Assembly (NCBI RefSeq): GCF_036669915.1
Contig: NC_089322.1
Coordinates: 14,445,678 to 14,509,677 of the forward strand
Length of the DNA stretch: 64,000 nucleotides
Origin: Pocillopora verrucosa
Lineage: Eukaryota > Cnidaria > Anthozoa > Scleractinia > Pocilloporidae
Reading direction: 5' to 3'
In this document: one piece after another, positions 11,955 to 24,599 of the stretch
Numbering within the stretch: position 1 is the first letter of the stretch
How the letters are laid out: each line of letters starts with the position of its first letter
Position numbers and translations under genes: made by a program
Notes under the pieces: generated by a model
Told to the model about the DNA's origin: nothing
Seen by the model: only the letters and a program-made list of their open reading frames with translations
Databases searched by the model: none

Positions 11955-12460
11955 AAATGGGAGGTTATGGGTTCAAATTCCGTACAGAATCCCCCACCTC
12001 CACCCTCAGACAATACACTGGGTGTTTGAACTTTTCAAGATTGGTTGGCTCAAATTCTGCCCCTCAGGGCCAAAATGCCAGTGGGTTGTATGGGGGAGGA
12101 TGTTGGAGCTTCGAATTAATCATTCTTTTTTCCTTCATTTGACATATTTAAGCAACTTAACTGAACTGGAGGTTAACTTGAAAACTAATCACTTATTTAG
12201 CCTCCAGGCTCTTCATTAGAGCAATTTATCAGTGTGTTAAAATTATTTTTATTTATTGTTAATCTGTTATGTACAAGAGTGAATTAAGCATAAATATGTA
12301 CTTTATTTTGAAATGCATAGAAACAGCGTAACAGCATGGAGAATATACAAACTGATTTTAGGGTGTAAAAGCTATAGCCTTACTTTCTCAAAGTTTAACC
12401 TATTGCAGGAGATGGGCTCCTGCCTATTGATAAAATTGTTATCAGTTTAGTTTGGTTGCC

Positions 12461-12625
12461 TAACTCTTTAATCCTAAGCATGACCAAGACATGATTTCTC
12501 CTTACAATACAGTACCACGTTATGCAGACAACTGATGCAAATGAGGAAAAACATCAACTAGGGGATTATCAGTTGATCCAATATCAATTTCTCGGACCTA
12601 TCATCGTTAGAATTAATGATATTGT
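12461..12625. mobile_element. Old MITE relic (unit 2)
   Basis: Array copy of the relic in unit 1, nearly identical to it. Confidence 0.5.
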
Positions 12626-13078
12626 AAAGCACCTTTCCTCATTCGTTGGGAAACACTGAGAATTGTGTTCATGAATATCTCAGTATTGAAATTACCTCAT
12701 GTAGGGTGGAGATACTCCTCAACCGATCAACATGACTTGTGATCCTCTGAGAGGTAATAAAGTCGAAACTGCCCTAAGCAGTCACCCGCGGGGAATGGCG
12801 GGATGCCCGCTTAGGACAAAATTGACTACGTCAGGTTCTGTAGACACCTTTAAGTCGATAATATCACGTGTATGAACTTTTCTTTCAAGAGAGGACTCAC
12901 CACAAGAGATATCTCACTTTTATCCATTAGGATCTTCTGCACTTTGTTTTTCCCTTGTCCAAGTACATGTCTTCTTTTTTCCTTTTAATCTCTAGCTCTT
13001 CTTCCTAGTATGAGTTAGGAGTTGAGGGCAACTCTGGGCGTGGCATTCTACAGCCCTCGTGTTCCGTTTTGTTTCCAC

Positions 13079-14739
13079 TCAAGCCCAGGCCTCGATCGGT
13101 ATCGTGTTTATGGAAAGGATGATCTCTTCGTTTTCCTGATCATTTGAAATATTTCGCCTTGTTAGGCCCCCACGCAGATCTAGTTCGCTTTCGCATGCAT
13201 GCTCCACTCTGTTGTCCTTTGTTCCTACTATGCTGTTATTATTACTCATGGTTCTTGCTTTGATCATGATAACAGCGTTCTCTCTTAAGTCACGAGATCC
13301 AAGGGGATCTTCCAGAAACTGCCTGAGAGCGGACTGTAATCGACTATTTCGTACATAGTAAATAATCGGGTTCAATGCACTACTGAGGTAGTGAATGTAG
13401 ACTGCAAAGAATGCAAGCCAGGATTGGGCCAATGAACCGTTTTCTAAATCCACCACTGCGAATAATATTGCGGGAACATGGGTAAAGAAGTTGGTAGCGA
13501 TTATTATGGCGATGGTTTTGCAAGCTCGAATGTCGCGTTTCAAACGAACTTCGGCTTGCAGAGGGCTTAAGTTCATCTCAGCCCGCTGAAAAATAAAAAT
13601 AATAACATTACGACCTTTTTCACGAGTATTCCCGACCCCCCCCCCCCCCCCCCCCCCATTTCCTTTACTCATATCGTCTATTATTTCGAGGTGGAGAGTT
13701 TGGATGGGAGGGGAGGTAGTTAAGAAAACAGAACAAAACCCTGTAATGCGCGCAGGTGGAGGGGTAGAGGTAAGGGGGGGGGGGGTGGGAAATCTAAACT
13801 TTGATTTAGAATAACATAGAAGTTTTAATCCAAAACAGAGCATAAATAAGCTTCGAAATATTTCAAGATTTCATGACATGAATACTTCATATTGCGTAGT
13901 AACTTTCGATCCTGTCATCGCATACATTTTGGAGTCAGCCAAGAAGTAAAACAAGCCCCACCAGTCCGCCGTAAGGGCAGACTTCCGGACCCCCCTTTCC
14001 CCGTCTTAGTAGACAAGCTGGTGATCTCACTGTACGAAGAGGCTTCGAGTACCTTTAGTTTTATAAGGTATATTTATTAAAGTTTTCACCATAATGCAGA
14101 GAGTTGACCAGGAATAGGTCATTTAATTACCTCTTTTCGTCGCGATTTTATGGCGCGAGTTGTCAAGAAGCCAAGAATTGCAACAGAAATGATGAAGAAT
14201 GCCATGAACGGTGCCACAAAATATTTTCCTTGCTCGTAAATTACCGCTCTGTACTCAGTGACATGAGCGTTTCCAAGATCTATGTTGAGAAGGGGAATGG
14301 AGACGACAATCACGAGCACGGTGCCAATCAACCAGATCAGAAAAACGCACAGTAAGGCTTTTCTGTTGCTTTTCCAGATGCTGTACTTCATGTCATAGGA
14401 AATGGCAAGGAAAGTGTTTATGATCATCGCCAACAGCGAGGTGAGGTTGATGGCGATGTAAACTCGGTCAAAGAAACTTGTCATGATTGCCAATGTCTTC
14501 CCTCGAAACCAACTGGCCTCTAAAACGGTGTACATCATGTAAAGAGGCACACAGATAATGGCATTGACCAAGTCAGCCAGAGCGTGGTTGGAAAGGAGAA
14601 TGTTTGGAACTGTTCGTAACGACTTGAATCTGGCAACGACTGCAATAACAAAGCCATTACAACAGGCAGACACCAGAGTTAACATGGTGGTCAACCCGCT
14701 CATTATCAGCTTGGTGAAGAGCGGTTTTTCCGAGTACAT
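13079..14739 (-). CDS. Class A-like G protein-coupled receptor B (2 exons)
   Basis: Tandem paralogue of receptor A, again 371 residues. Exon 1 is 14739-14131 and exon 2 is 13585-13079; the 545-bp phase-0 intron uses a GAG|gtaatt donor and a ttcag|CGG acceptor. Its exon 2 is almost identical to that of A, including the C-terminal IPIEAWA and the stop, so this half was duplicated or gene-converted recently. Exon 1 differs by a few replacements, for example LVNAII for LVNVII and an IINTF segment in TM3. The intron carries an expanded C run near 13,637-13,657 that makes the intron boundary prone to sequencing error. All seven helices and NPIIY are intact, with no stop or frameshift. Confidence 0.9.
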
Positions 14740-17338
14740 TTCGTTGATTTTCCTGGACGATTTTTTAGAAGAACTTTTTATGGCTCACATTTGGTTATCC
14801 GCGCAAAGCAAATGAGAGTGAACCTTTTTCCGGCCTAATAGATGATAAGGGATCTGTGATCAAACACGAAAACGGTTCTCTTACGCAATACGTCTAGACC
14901 TTTCATTTTTTGGATGTTTAAAAGAGTCCTGATTTAAACTCACAGCCCTAGAAAAAAGTAGGATTTTGGTCGGTTAGCTTTGAATGTGACATTTTGAAAT
15001 TTTTATCGATAACCATATCCTAGATAGAGAATTTAGATTTCTAGTTAAGAAGCACAAACTACTGTCTGACGCAGGTGCCTTTTTTCATGATAAACCTTTG
15101 AATGAATAAGGTACTATCTGATATTCATTATCGAGCTATTGACCACCCACGCTCAAATCCGCCTTTCGACCTAACATTTTGCTAGGTTCGTGCATACATA
15201 ATTACTTTCAAATTAATATTTGGCTCGGTGATCATTTAATTTTTGCGAAGAAAAAATGTTGTGGTTATCAAATAAATATAGATTACTTCATGGGAGGGCA
15301 AGTGTACGGCCTTTTTTGTACGAGTTGGTGATGTTGCTTCTGCAATTTTTTTCTTTCATACATATTGAGATTTTCACTTTTTTCTGTTGTTGTTTCGTTT
15401 TATTTTTATTTTCAAATAAGCTTACAAGTCATTGAAATAAAAGTGAACACTCTGCTTTCACTTGCAAAAACATAGCTCTAACTGCGTACAAATGAGCTTA
15501 AGAAGCTCTACAAAATTTCAAACAAGCTTAATTCATGATAAAGTCGATCACTCTAATAATATTTTTAAAAAAGCCAGTTAAAGTTTTCCTTTGAAGTGGT
15601 GGGCTTTCGTTATCATCCGACGATTCAAGAATTCGTTTGATTCGTTTGTAGCTTCGTTCCGTAGAAATTAGACCATCTGCATAAGTGCCTGGTGACTTGT
15701 TCACAGTGTTTATAGTAATGTTGAATTGTCCACCATGGAACATGGCTCCACTGAAAGGACCAGCTGCAGGAAACATCGAGGTTTTTTTAAAACGAAGCTT
15801 CTGCTTCGGCCTTCAAAGTGTTGGTTGCAGCAGAGCGTGAAGTATTGTTATTTGCGTCGCTCACGGCATTGCATATTGAAGGCTTTGAGCTCAGTATTCT
15901 CCTCCTGAAGAAACTCATTTAAGGGGCTTTTCTAACGCAAGAAATCGTAAACTTGAGGTTTCGGCCATCTCAAAAAGCTGATTTTAATAAATAAATTTGA
16001 CTACAGAACTCCCAATCCCTTTCAAAATGTTTACACAACCAACGATGAAGCTAAGTTCCAAGTAAACTGACGGGGCAGGAAGAGGAGAAGGCGCGCAAAC
16101 CCAGTACTTCTGACAGGTTCTTCGTGATTGGACGAAACGTTTACTCCACTCGTGAAATTGTCGTTCCTCTGATTTGATTGGCTGTAAACAGCTGTGAACT
16201 GGGTTTTAAGACAACAGATTTGGTCGTGAAAGTCTCAGTATGTATAAAATAAAAAAAAATTAGCACCTACTTGTATTCTGGACATGTAAGGGCAGATGTT
16301 CTTACGCAGTTTAATTATTTTGCTTTCATTAAAATGTGATGGTTGAGCTCCATCTTTTGTCGAGTTCTTTGGCACAGTTCCTTTTCATTAAGGAGCATTT
16401 TCCAGGGGAACTAAACAAACGGCAAAGGAAAAAAGAAATCCACGGACTGAGATCGCAGCCTAACGAAAAAGGCTAAAACTAAACGCGATTCGCTGTGTTT
16501 CGCTCTGCTCGGATCATAAGGGGATCGTTTTGGTGTTTTTTTTTTTTTTTTCGCTAAGAGCACACAAAAATATTTGTGAGACAAAGCTAACAGTGAGCAA
16601 GGCAGTTATTTAGAAATGGTTTTAGTCTTGTGGCGCATTGAGTTTTCCCTTTTTTGGTCGAAAGTCGAGGATACCGAATCGAGGGCCAAGGCGTGGTAGT
16701 TTTTATTCATTTATTTATTCAATTTTTTACTTTTGGGCAGAATAGCAATGGCGGATAATATGGCTTGGCAAAATTTCCGAAAAAACGTACGTAAAAAAAT
16801 GAATCGTAGCTGAAATTCAGTGATCGCTCTTGACAGAGATTAGATATTCCAGATCTTCTTACTTTACCAATCTTAATAGCAATTTATCTGCTGTTCAAAA
16901 ATATGATATTTTAGTTACTAAACCCCTTCAGGCAGCTGGTATGTCGGATGATAAAGTCCGCGGCTGAGATATATTTTCCGACAAATGAATATTTGACCAA
17001 GAAGCAAAGCTTCGAGGGCAAATGTGAAATTTTGAGGACGATCTCTCAGCTGAACAATTACGAAGCTTCTGTAAATAACACCAGAAATAGTTCTAAAGCC
17101 GGTGGCGAGGCGCATGTAAACTTTGCGGCTTCAAGCCACACGCACCCAGTTCAACCCACCAAACTGCCAGTCTACTAATTGCATAATTTTAATACATTAA
17201 AATTTCAACAGCATATGATTTATCGAACTCTCCTTTCACATCTTTTGAAACTCAAATGGCAAGATTTTATCATTTCTCCCCAGCTTCGCTTGATGATGTT
17301 TCTTCATTTATAGTAAAGTTCGGATATAATGCGTGCTG

Positions 17339-17503
17339 TCATTGATTGAGAGAAATTAATATTTGGCCAAGAAGCAAATTAGCACTATGTCCGTCTATTT
17401 TCCAGACTTCTCTCTTGCTTTTTTTCGTTAATTGAAAGTGAAATTTCGGAACAAGCGAGCCGGAAAGTAGCAAAAGAATAACCAAACAAAGTTTTGTAAA
17501 CAT
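17339..17503 (-). CDS. Short ORF with secretory-leader-like N terminus (unit 3)
   Basis: A 54-residue ORF from ATG with leader MFTKLCLVILLLLSGSLVP, then a basic segment QLTKKSKREVWKIDGHS and a tail that ends in LNQ. The leader and the KKSKRE dibasic stretch agree with the unit 4 copy. It stands 2.76 kb upstream of receptor B on the same strand. Function unknown. Confidence 0.35.
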   Translation of the reverse strand: MFTKLCLVILLLLSGSLVPKFHFQLTKKSKREVWKIDGHSANLLLGQILISLNQ

Positions 17504-17812
17504 GCCAAGCGCCGTAATTGACGTTATTATAACGTGAGCACAGACAAAAAGGCGCGAGAGAAAATGAAATGGACAGTCCAAGTTTTAAAGGTTTTCACAC
17601 TCGCTTCGATTGTAAGCTTACGGTAATAAACATCAAACACAGCAAACACTCGTATAGTATATATAGCTTCGTGTTCAAATACAAAACAGAACAAAACAAA
17701 ACAGGAATGATGAAAAATGTAACAAAACTGGCGTAATTGTTAAAATTCATACAAATCATGAAGGTGTCCGAGCAACTGCGATCATGCTGAGATCCATCGC
17801 GGCTAGCTCATC

Positions 17813-18001
17813 ATGGCGATCTCCGGTCATCGCAGTGAAGCAAGCCTCAGAAATTACATCGGCCGCCCTTCGAGTGAACAACTGAGAGCTTTTTCTGATA
17901 TCCTTTCCGATGAGCTGAGTCGAAGGCCACATCAGTCACACCAACCGAGAGTTAAGGCGCTGTCATCTCGAGCAATCTTTCGACTGTTATTTGTTCATTA
18001 A
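17813..18001 (+). pseudogene. Tyrosine-recombinase C-terminal remnant (unit 3)
   Basis: Copy of the unit 2 remnant (MAISGHRSEASLRNYIGRPS), terminating at TAA at 17,999-18,001. Absent from unit 1 because of its deletion; unit 4 loses homology before reaching this point. Confidence 0.45.
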
Positions 18002-18417
18002 ATACAGGCCTTAAGCAGTTTGTTTTCTATTGGTCGCGTGAAAAAAAACTTGTGTATTTTTATGAGCGATAATTTGACCGGATTCACTGAAAATTTCTCT
18101 TTCAGACTCTGTATGAAGACTGAAAAACTTCAGGCAAAAGTGTCAAACTCTACCTTACGAACAATTGCAGTTTGTGAACCATTGTAAATTGTGAACTTTG
18201 AAGGTTTGTCATTTGGACAGCTCTAATCTTGTTTAACCAGTCAGATTCTGTAAACCATTCTAACACGGACTTTGATCGGCTCATTGTAACGTGGTTTGTG
18301 AGAGCATAGAGAATGCTGACGACACTGTTGTTCGCTTTGGAAATTATGTTTGTTTTGAAAATTGAAAGGAGTGCGTGGGGAATATAAGGAATTCCTTTTT
18401 ATGAAACAAATAGAGAA

Positions 18418-18558
18418 GCCTTGTTCTGTTGTAAAGCACGCAGGAAGCGGCTAGAACACTCATGAAGTGGGACACGTAGTCGAGTGTTTCTCCCAATCTT
18501 CTTTCGTATTCTAGAAGCTTCCTGCGTGCTTTAGAACAGAACAGAGTGTAGTCAAGGC
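18418..18558. repeat. Hairpin repeat (unit 3)
   Basis: Third copy of the foldback element; the loop differs by a single T to C change (cttctttcg). Confidence 0.7.
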
Positions 18559-19196
18559 TTTTCTATTCGCTAATGGAGGAAAATAAAAGCCATTAAGTTG
18601 TGACGCTTGTGTGATTGTTCAGACTGTTTTGTTGTCATTTTTTCAGTTTTTTATTTAATCAATGCCTCCAAAGTGATACTAATAGTAATAGAGTTTATAT
18701 TATTTATATCATAGCTAAGTGGCTCGGGCTAAAACGATTCGGGCCCAAAATTTATTTATGCAAGTGAACATAAGCTCTATTGCTTTATTAACATTTTAAA
18801 AAAATTAACAGTTAAAAGTTAAAGCGTCTTTCCCTTGATGAGCACCTAGTCAGAACGCTCAAACCATTAGTGGTAACGAAAGAAAACAATGGTTTCTAGG
18901 TCAGCAATTAATACTGTAACAAGGTTAGCCATGATTAGCGACATGATTTCGTCCCGGCGCCGCTCGGATTTCTTCAAGTGGCCAAGCCTGGGGAAAGGAA
19001 GCTAGCTTTGCTAATGACCATAGCAGGATTTATATACCAAAGGGGTATACAGAACAGAGCCTTGCTTTCTCATAAATTCCAGAGTACCACATCATCGACA
19101 AACCAAAATATTATTATATTGAAGTATTACTACTGACTGTAAATATATGAACTAATATGTGAACTGCAGGCAAAGAAATGAATATGGAAGCGATCA

Positions 19197-19303
19197 TCGC
19201 AGTAATGAAAATAAGGCCTGAAAAAAATCCAGGCCTGTATAGGATTTTAAATGATGACCTCTGCAATACCGGTGCAGTGCACTACCAACTGAGCTAACAA
19301 GCC
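19197..19303 (-). mobile_element. tRNA-derived SINE (unit 3)
   Basis: Third array copy of the SINE. The neighbouring plus-strand B-box-like GGTTCAAATTCC is also present. Confidence 0.7.
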
Positions 19304-19810
19304 AAATGGGAGGTCATGGGTTCAAATTCCGTACAGAATCCCCCACCTCCACCCTCAGACAATACACTGGGTGTTTGAACTTTTCAAGATTGGTTGGTTC
19401 AAATTCTGCCCTTCAGGGCTAAAATGCCAGTGGGTTGTATGGGGGAGGATGTTGGAGCTTCGAATTAATCATTCTTTTTTCCTTCATTTGACATATTTAA
19501 GCAACTTAACTGAACTGGAGGTTAACTTGAAAACTAATCACTTATTTAACCTCCAAGCTCTTCATTAGAGCAATTTATCAGTGTGTTAAAATTATTTTTA
19601 TTTATTGTTAATCTGTTATGTACAAGAGTGAATTAAGCATAAATATGTATTTTATTTTGAAATGCATAGAAACAGCGTAACAGCATGGAGAATATACAAA
19701 CTGATTTTAGTGTGTAAAAGCTATAGCCTAAATTTCTCAACGTTTAACCTATTGCAGGAGATGGGCTCCTGCCTATTGATAAAATTGGGTCACAATTTAG
19801 TTTGGTTGCC

Positions 19811-19980
19811 TAACTCTTTAATCCCTTGAGTGACCAAGACATGATTTCTCCTAACAATATTAGTACCACGTTATGCAGACAACTGATGCGAATGAAGAAA
19901 AACATCAACTAGGGGATTATCAGTTGATCCAATATCAATTCCTCGGACCTATCATCGTTAGAATTAATGGTATTATATAG
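19811..19980. mobile_element. Old MITE relic (unit 3)
   Basis: Array copy; its left end (ttgagtgaccaagac) is closer to the element at 46.0 kb than the other two are. Confidence 0.5.
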
Positions 19981-20276
19981 TACCATTCCTCATTTGTTGG
20001 GAAACACTGGGAATTGTGTTCATGAATATCTCAGTATTGAAATTACCTCTTGCAGGGTGGAGATACTCCTCAACCGATCAACATGACTTGTGATCCTCTG
20101 AGAGGTAATGAAGTCGAAACTGTCCTAAGCAGTCACCCGCAGGGAATGGCGGGATGCCCGCTTAGGACAAATTGACTACTACTGGTTCTGTAGACACCTT
20201 TAAGTCGGTAATATCGTGTGTAAGAACTTTTCTTTCGAGAGAGGACCCACTAGAGGGGATAGCTCGCTTTAGCCCA

Positions 20277-22134
20277 TTAGGATCTTTTACACTTTGTTTT
20301 TTCCTTGTCCAAGTCTTCCTGTTTCCTTTTAATTTCTACCTCTTCTTCCAGGCATGAGTTAGGCGTTGAGGGCACCTCTGGGCGTGGCATTCTACATCCC
20401 CTGTGTTCCGTGTTGTTGCCATTTATTTGAGACCAGGCCTCTATCGGTATCCTGTTTATAGAGAGGATGATTTCTTCGTCTTTCTGATCATTTGAAATGT
20501 TCCGCCTTGTTTGGTCCCCAAGCAGATCAAGTTCGCTTGCGCATGCGTGCTCCACTCTGTCCCTTGTTCCTACTATGCCGTCATCATTACTCATGGTTCT
20601 TGCGTTGATCGTGATAACAGCATTCTCCCTAAAGTCGCGAGATCCAAGAGGATCTTTTAGAAACTGCCTGAGAGCGGATTGCAATCGACTATTTCGTACA
20701 CAGTAAATAATCGGGTTCAATGCACTACTGAGGTAGAGAATGTAGACTGCAAAGAACGCAAGCCAGGATTGGGCCGATGAACGATTTTCTAAATCCACCA
20801 CTGCGAATAATATTGCGGGAACATGGGCAAAGAAGTTGGTAGCGATTATTATAGCGATGGTTTTGCAAGCTCGAATGTCGCGTTTTAAACGAACTTCGGC
20901 TTGCAGAGGGCTTAAGTTCATCTCGGCCCGCTGAAAAATAAAAATAATAACATTACGACCTTTCTTACGCACATTCGCAGCCCCTTCCCCCGCATTGCCT
21001 GTACTCATATCGTCTATTTTTACAAAGTGGAGGGAATCCAACCTTTGATTTAGAATAACTTTTAACATGCGTGGTCAACTGTACCGCGGGCGCGCCAATG
21101 CCACGTTTTCCCGTAGTCCAGTAGTCAGTGCACTGGGCTTCGAGTCTGACGACCCGGGTTCTAGTCCTGGCCGGGACAAGGCGTTGTGCCCTTGAGACGT
21201 CCGGGGAAAACAAAAATGCGAGCTCCGCTTTTAGGCTTGGCTAAATCTATACATTAATCTACAATAGAACATAAATAAGTTTAGAATTAATATTACTTCA
21301 AGATTTTAAATACGTCATATTGAGTAGTAACATGCGATCCCGTCATCGCAAACATTTTGGTGTCAGACAAGAAGTAATTAATGCAGCTTAGAAGAGGCTT
21401 CGAGTACCTTTACTTTTTCAAGGTATATTTATTAACCTCTTCAATATAATCCCTTTAGGAAACCTTCCTCAACTCAGACATGTGTAATATGAAGAGAGTT
21501 GAGCAGGAATAGGTCATTTGATTACCTTTTTCCGTCGCGATTTTATTGCGCGAGTCGTTAGGAAGCCAAGAATTGCAACAGAAATGATGAAGAATGCCAT
21601 GAACGATGCCACAAAATATTTTCCTTGCTCGTAAATTATCGCTCTGTATTCAGTGACATGAGCGTTTCCGAGATCTATGTTAAGAAGGGGAATGGAGACG
21701 ACAATCACAAACACCACGCCGATCAACCAGATCAGGAAAACGCACAGTAAGGCTTTTCTGTTGCTTTTCCAGATGCTGTACTTCATGTCATAGGAAATGG
21801 CAAGGAAAATATTAACGATCATCGCCAACAGCGAGGTAAGGTTGATAGCGATGTAAACTCGGTCAAAGAAACTTGTCATGATTGCCAAAGTCTTCCCTCG
21901 AAACCAACGGGCCTCTAAAACGGTGTACATCGTGTAAAGAGGCACACAGATGATGGCATTGACCAAGTCAGCCAGAGCGTGGTTGGAAAGGAGAATGTTT
22001 GGAACTGTTCGTAACGATTTGAATCTGGCAACGACTACAATAACAAAGCCATTACAGCAGGCAGACACCAAAGTTAACATGGTGGCCAACCCGCTCATTA
22101 TCAGCTTGGTGAAGAGCGATTTTTCCGAGTACAT
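20277..22134 (-). CDS. Class A-like G protein-coupled receptor C, extended C-terminal tail
   Basis: Third complete receptor of the array. Exon 1 is 22134-21526 and exon 2 is 20930-20277; the 595-bp intron has an AAG|gtaatc donor and a ttcag|CGG acceptor. It is more diverged than A and B: EARWF in the first extracellular loop, NFFAHVP in TM6, NPIIYCVRN in TM7. At the place where A and B stop after IPIEAWA, this copy reads AWS and continues for about 48 more residues, ending in a Lys/Glu-rich stretch, for a total near 420 residues. The extra residues align with sequence downstream of the stop in the other copies. A tRNA-derived SINE sits in the intron. A GTG-led 17-residue upstream extension is open but not conserved, so MYSEK is taken as the start. 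Confidence 0.88.
21105..21235 (+). mobile_element. tRNA-derived SINE in the intron of receptor C
   Basis: Plus-strand A box (TAGTCCAGTAG) and B box (GGTTCTAGTCC) about 40 bp apart, followed by a GTTGTGCCCTTGAGAC tail block. It is absent from the introns of A and B, so it inserted after the copies separated, or A and B lost this region. It is antisense to the receptor gene. Confidence 0.55.
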
Positions 22135-24200
22135 TTCGTTAATTTTCCTTAACGATTTTTTATAAAAACACCTTTGATGGTTCACGCTTGCTCATTCGTG
22201 CAAAGCAAGTGAAGGTAAACTTTTTTCCGTCCTATTATATGACAAGGGATCTGTAATCAAAAACAAAAACGGTTCTCTTATGCAAAACGTCTAGACCTTC
22301 TATTTTTGGATGTTAAAAAGAGTCCGGATAAAAACTCACAATCCTTAAAAAAGATGGCTGGATAGCTTTGAATGTGGCATTTTGAAATTTTTATTTATAA
22401 TCATATGCTAGATAGCGGCCCGCGGGCATTCAGATTTCTAGTTATCAAGAACAAACAAACTACAGTCTGACGCAAGTGCATTTTTCACGATAAACCTTTG
22501 AGTGAATAAGGTATTTAGAGGTATTCAACACTTCCCTAATGACTTCCTATGTTCAAATCCGCTTTCAAAAGTGATTATCTTTCTACAGTTTTCGACCTGA
22601 TATTTACCAGGCTCGAGCATACCTAACTACTTTATAATTAATATTTGGTACGGTGATCATTTGATTTTCACGAAGAAAAATGTTGTGGATATCAATAGAA
22701 AAAAAAGGGAACCTACTTGTATTCTGGACGTGTAAAGGCAGATGTTCTTACTCAGTTTAATTATTGCGCTTTCATTGAAATGTGATGGTTGAGCTCCGTC
22801 TTTTGTCACGTTCTTTGGCACGATTCCTTTTCATCAAAGAGTATTTTCCATGGGAACTAAACAAACGGCGGAGGAAAAAAAAATACATGGACTGAAATCG
22901 TAGCTTACCGAAAAATACTAAAACTGAACACGATTCGCTGTGGATCGTTCTGCTCGGTTCATAATGGGACCTCTCATCATTTTATTGTTTTTTGTTTTTT
23001 GTTTTTTTTGGTTTGTTTGTTTGTTTTAGCTAAGAGCACACAAAAATATTTCTGAGAGATAGCTAACAGTGTCAAAGCAGTTTTTCAAAAATGGTTTTAG
23101 TCAATCGAATCATTTTTTTAATATTGTTATCACTTTTCAAGTATTGTGGCGCATCGATTTTGGTCGAAAGTCGAGGATATCGGGTCGAGGGCCGAGGCGT
23201 GGGAGTTTTTATTCATTTGCTTATTTTATTTTTGGGGGGAAGGGCGAACAGCGATGGCGGCTAGTATGGCTTGGTAAAATTCTGCGAATCATGATCGCTC
23301 TCGACAGAGACTAGATGTTCCAGATCTTCTTACTTTACTGATCTTTATGGCAATTCATCCGCTGTTCAAAAATATGATATTTTAGTAAATAAACCCCTTC
23401 AGGCGGCTGGTATGTCGGATGTTAAAGTCTGCGGCTGAGATATTGTCCGATAAATGAATATTTGACCGAGAAGCAAAGCTTCGAGGGCAAACGTGAGATT
23501 TTGAGGACCATCTCTTAGCTGAACAGTTACGAAACTTCTGTAAATAACACCTGTAGTAGTTCTGAAGCTGGTGGCGAGGCACATGTAAGCTTTACGGCTT
23601 CAAGCCACACGCACCTAGTTCAACCCCCAAACTGCCAGTTTACTGATCGCACAATTTTAATACATTAAAACTTCAACAGCGTATGATTTATCGAATTCTC
23701 CTTTCATATCTTTTGAAATTCAAATGGAAAGATTTTGTAATTTCTCGCCAGCTTCTTTTGATGGTGTGATTTTCGTTTAAAGCAAAGTTTGGATATAATG
23801 CGCGCTGTCACTGGTTGAAAGAGCGTCTATCATAGTACAAACATGGAGCTGGGCGTTAGCTGTTGCGCCATCTGCCAATTAATACAATGTCCGTCCATTT
23901 CCCGGACTTCTCTCCTGCTTTTTTTCGTTAACTGAAAGTGAAATTTCGGAACAAGTGAGCCGACAAGTAGCAAAAGAAGAACCAAACAAAGGTTTGTGAA
24001 CATGCCAAGCGCCGTAATTGACGTTATTACAACGCGAGCACAGACGAAAAGGCTCAAAGAGAAAATGAAATGAACAGTCCGAGTTTTAAAGGTTTTCACA
24101 CTCGGTTCGATTGTAAGATTACGGTAATAAACATCAAACACCACAAACACTCGTATAGTATATATAGCTTCGTGTTCGAAAACAAAACAGAACAGAACAA
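21386..24200. repeat. Receptor-array unit 4 (shortened)
   Basis: Partial, most diverged unit. It begins with the GPCR C exon 1 region and its upstream flank. The equivalent of about 1.1 kb of unit 3 (roughly 15,270-16,260) is missing at about 22,700, where a short A-rich junction joins the two sides. It then follows the unit order through the conserved spacer block (23,150-23,650) and the leader-type ORF, and loses homology near 24,200 in an AAAACAGAACAGAAC stretch. Confidence 0.8.
23830..24003 (-). CDS. Short ORF with secretory-leader-like N terminus (unit 4)
   Basis: A 57-residue ORF from ATG beginning MFTNLCLVLLLLLVGSLVP and continuing through KKSRREVREMDGH. The frame is also open further upstream from a non-ATG codon. 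It lies 1.87 kb upstream of receptor C, in the same orientation, so each complete receptor in view has one such ORF on its 5' side. Expression evidence is needed before it can be called a gene. Confidence 0.35.
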   Translation of the reverse strand: MFTNLCLVLLLLLVGSLVPKFHFQLTKKSRREVREMDGHCINWQMAQQLTPSSMFVL

Positions 24201-24490
24201 AATGTTAAAAAAAAACGAGGCGTTTCTAGCGTTAACTGGGACCCTGTTTGTATACGTGACTGAGTGGTTTCCTGCGTGAAAGTCTACAAGTCTCGAATCA
24301 AGTCCGATTTACTGGAGCCTTGCATATGATTAATCAATATACTAAACAAGGATTGCTGATTATTTATCACGCCCATTAGTCCCGGTCCGTTTGGTAAAAC
24401 ATCTACGGTTACAACGAGAAAATTTAGCTTGAAAACAATTGAATAAGCCGATTCAATCTCACTTTTTTTACCTTTAGGTTAGGTGCAAGA
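24200..24490 (+). repeat. Fragment of secreted-gene intron 1 beside the receptor array
   Basis: Block order acg-rich stretch, ggtttcctgcgtgaaagtc, gtctcgaatcaagtccg, catatgattaatcaatatac, acatctacggttacaacgag corresponds to 60,900-61,150, just inside intron 1 of the plus-strand secreted-protein locus. It is diverged and contains no exon. Confidence 0.6.
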
Positions 24491-24599
24491 GTTTTGTCGA
24501 CCTAAAAGGCTGTTTTCAGTAGAAGCAAATGACATAGTGATAACTTCAGCGAAAGTCAACAACAGAGTCAAGTAAGGAGTTGTTTTCCGATCGGTTGTG

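Larger units (their letters stand above)
6672..13998. repeat. Receptor-array unit 2
   Basis: Second tandem unit, about 7.33 kb, starting in the intron of receptor A and ending in the intron of receptor B. The part from about 10,690 to 13,070 is nearly identical to unit 1 (3,340-5,750), while the receptor exon 1 and the region just beyond it match unit 3 more closely. Short homopolymers and TATTTATT-type AT-rich stretches account for most indels. No gene other than the receptor, the leader-type ORF and mobile-element relics is apparent in the spacer. Confidence 0.85.
13999..21385. repeat. Receptor-array unit 3
   Basis: Third tandem unit, about 7.39 kb. Close to unit 2 in its first two thirds; divergence rises toward 19,700-21,000, where the exon 2 of receptor C and its flank differ from A and B by many substitutions. 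It lacks the G-rich/C-rich intron sequence of A and B and instead has a SINE there. The right boundary is approximate, because the ccccgtcttag start motif is not preserved before unit 4. Confidence 0.8.
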
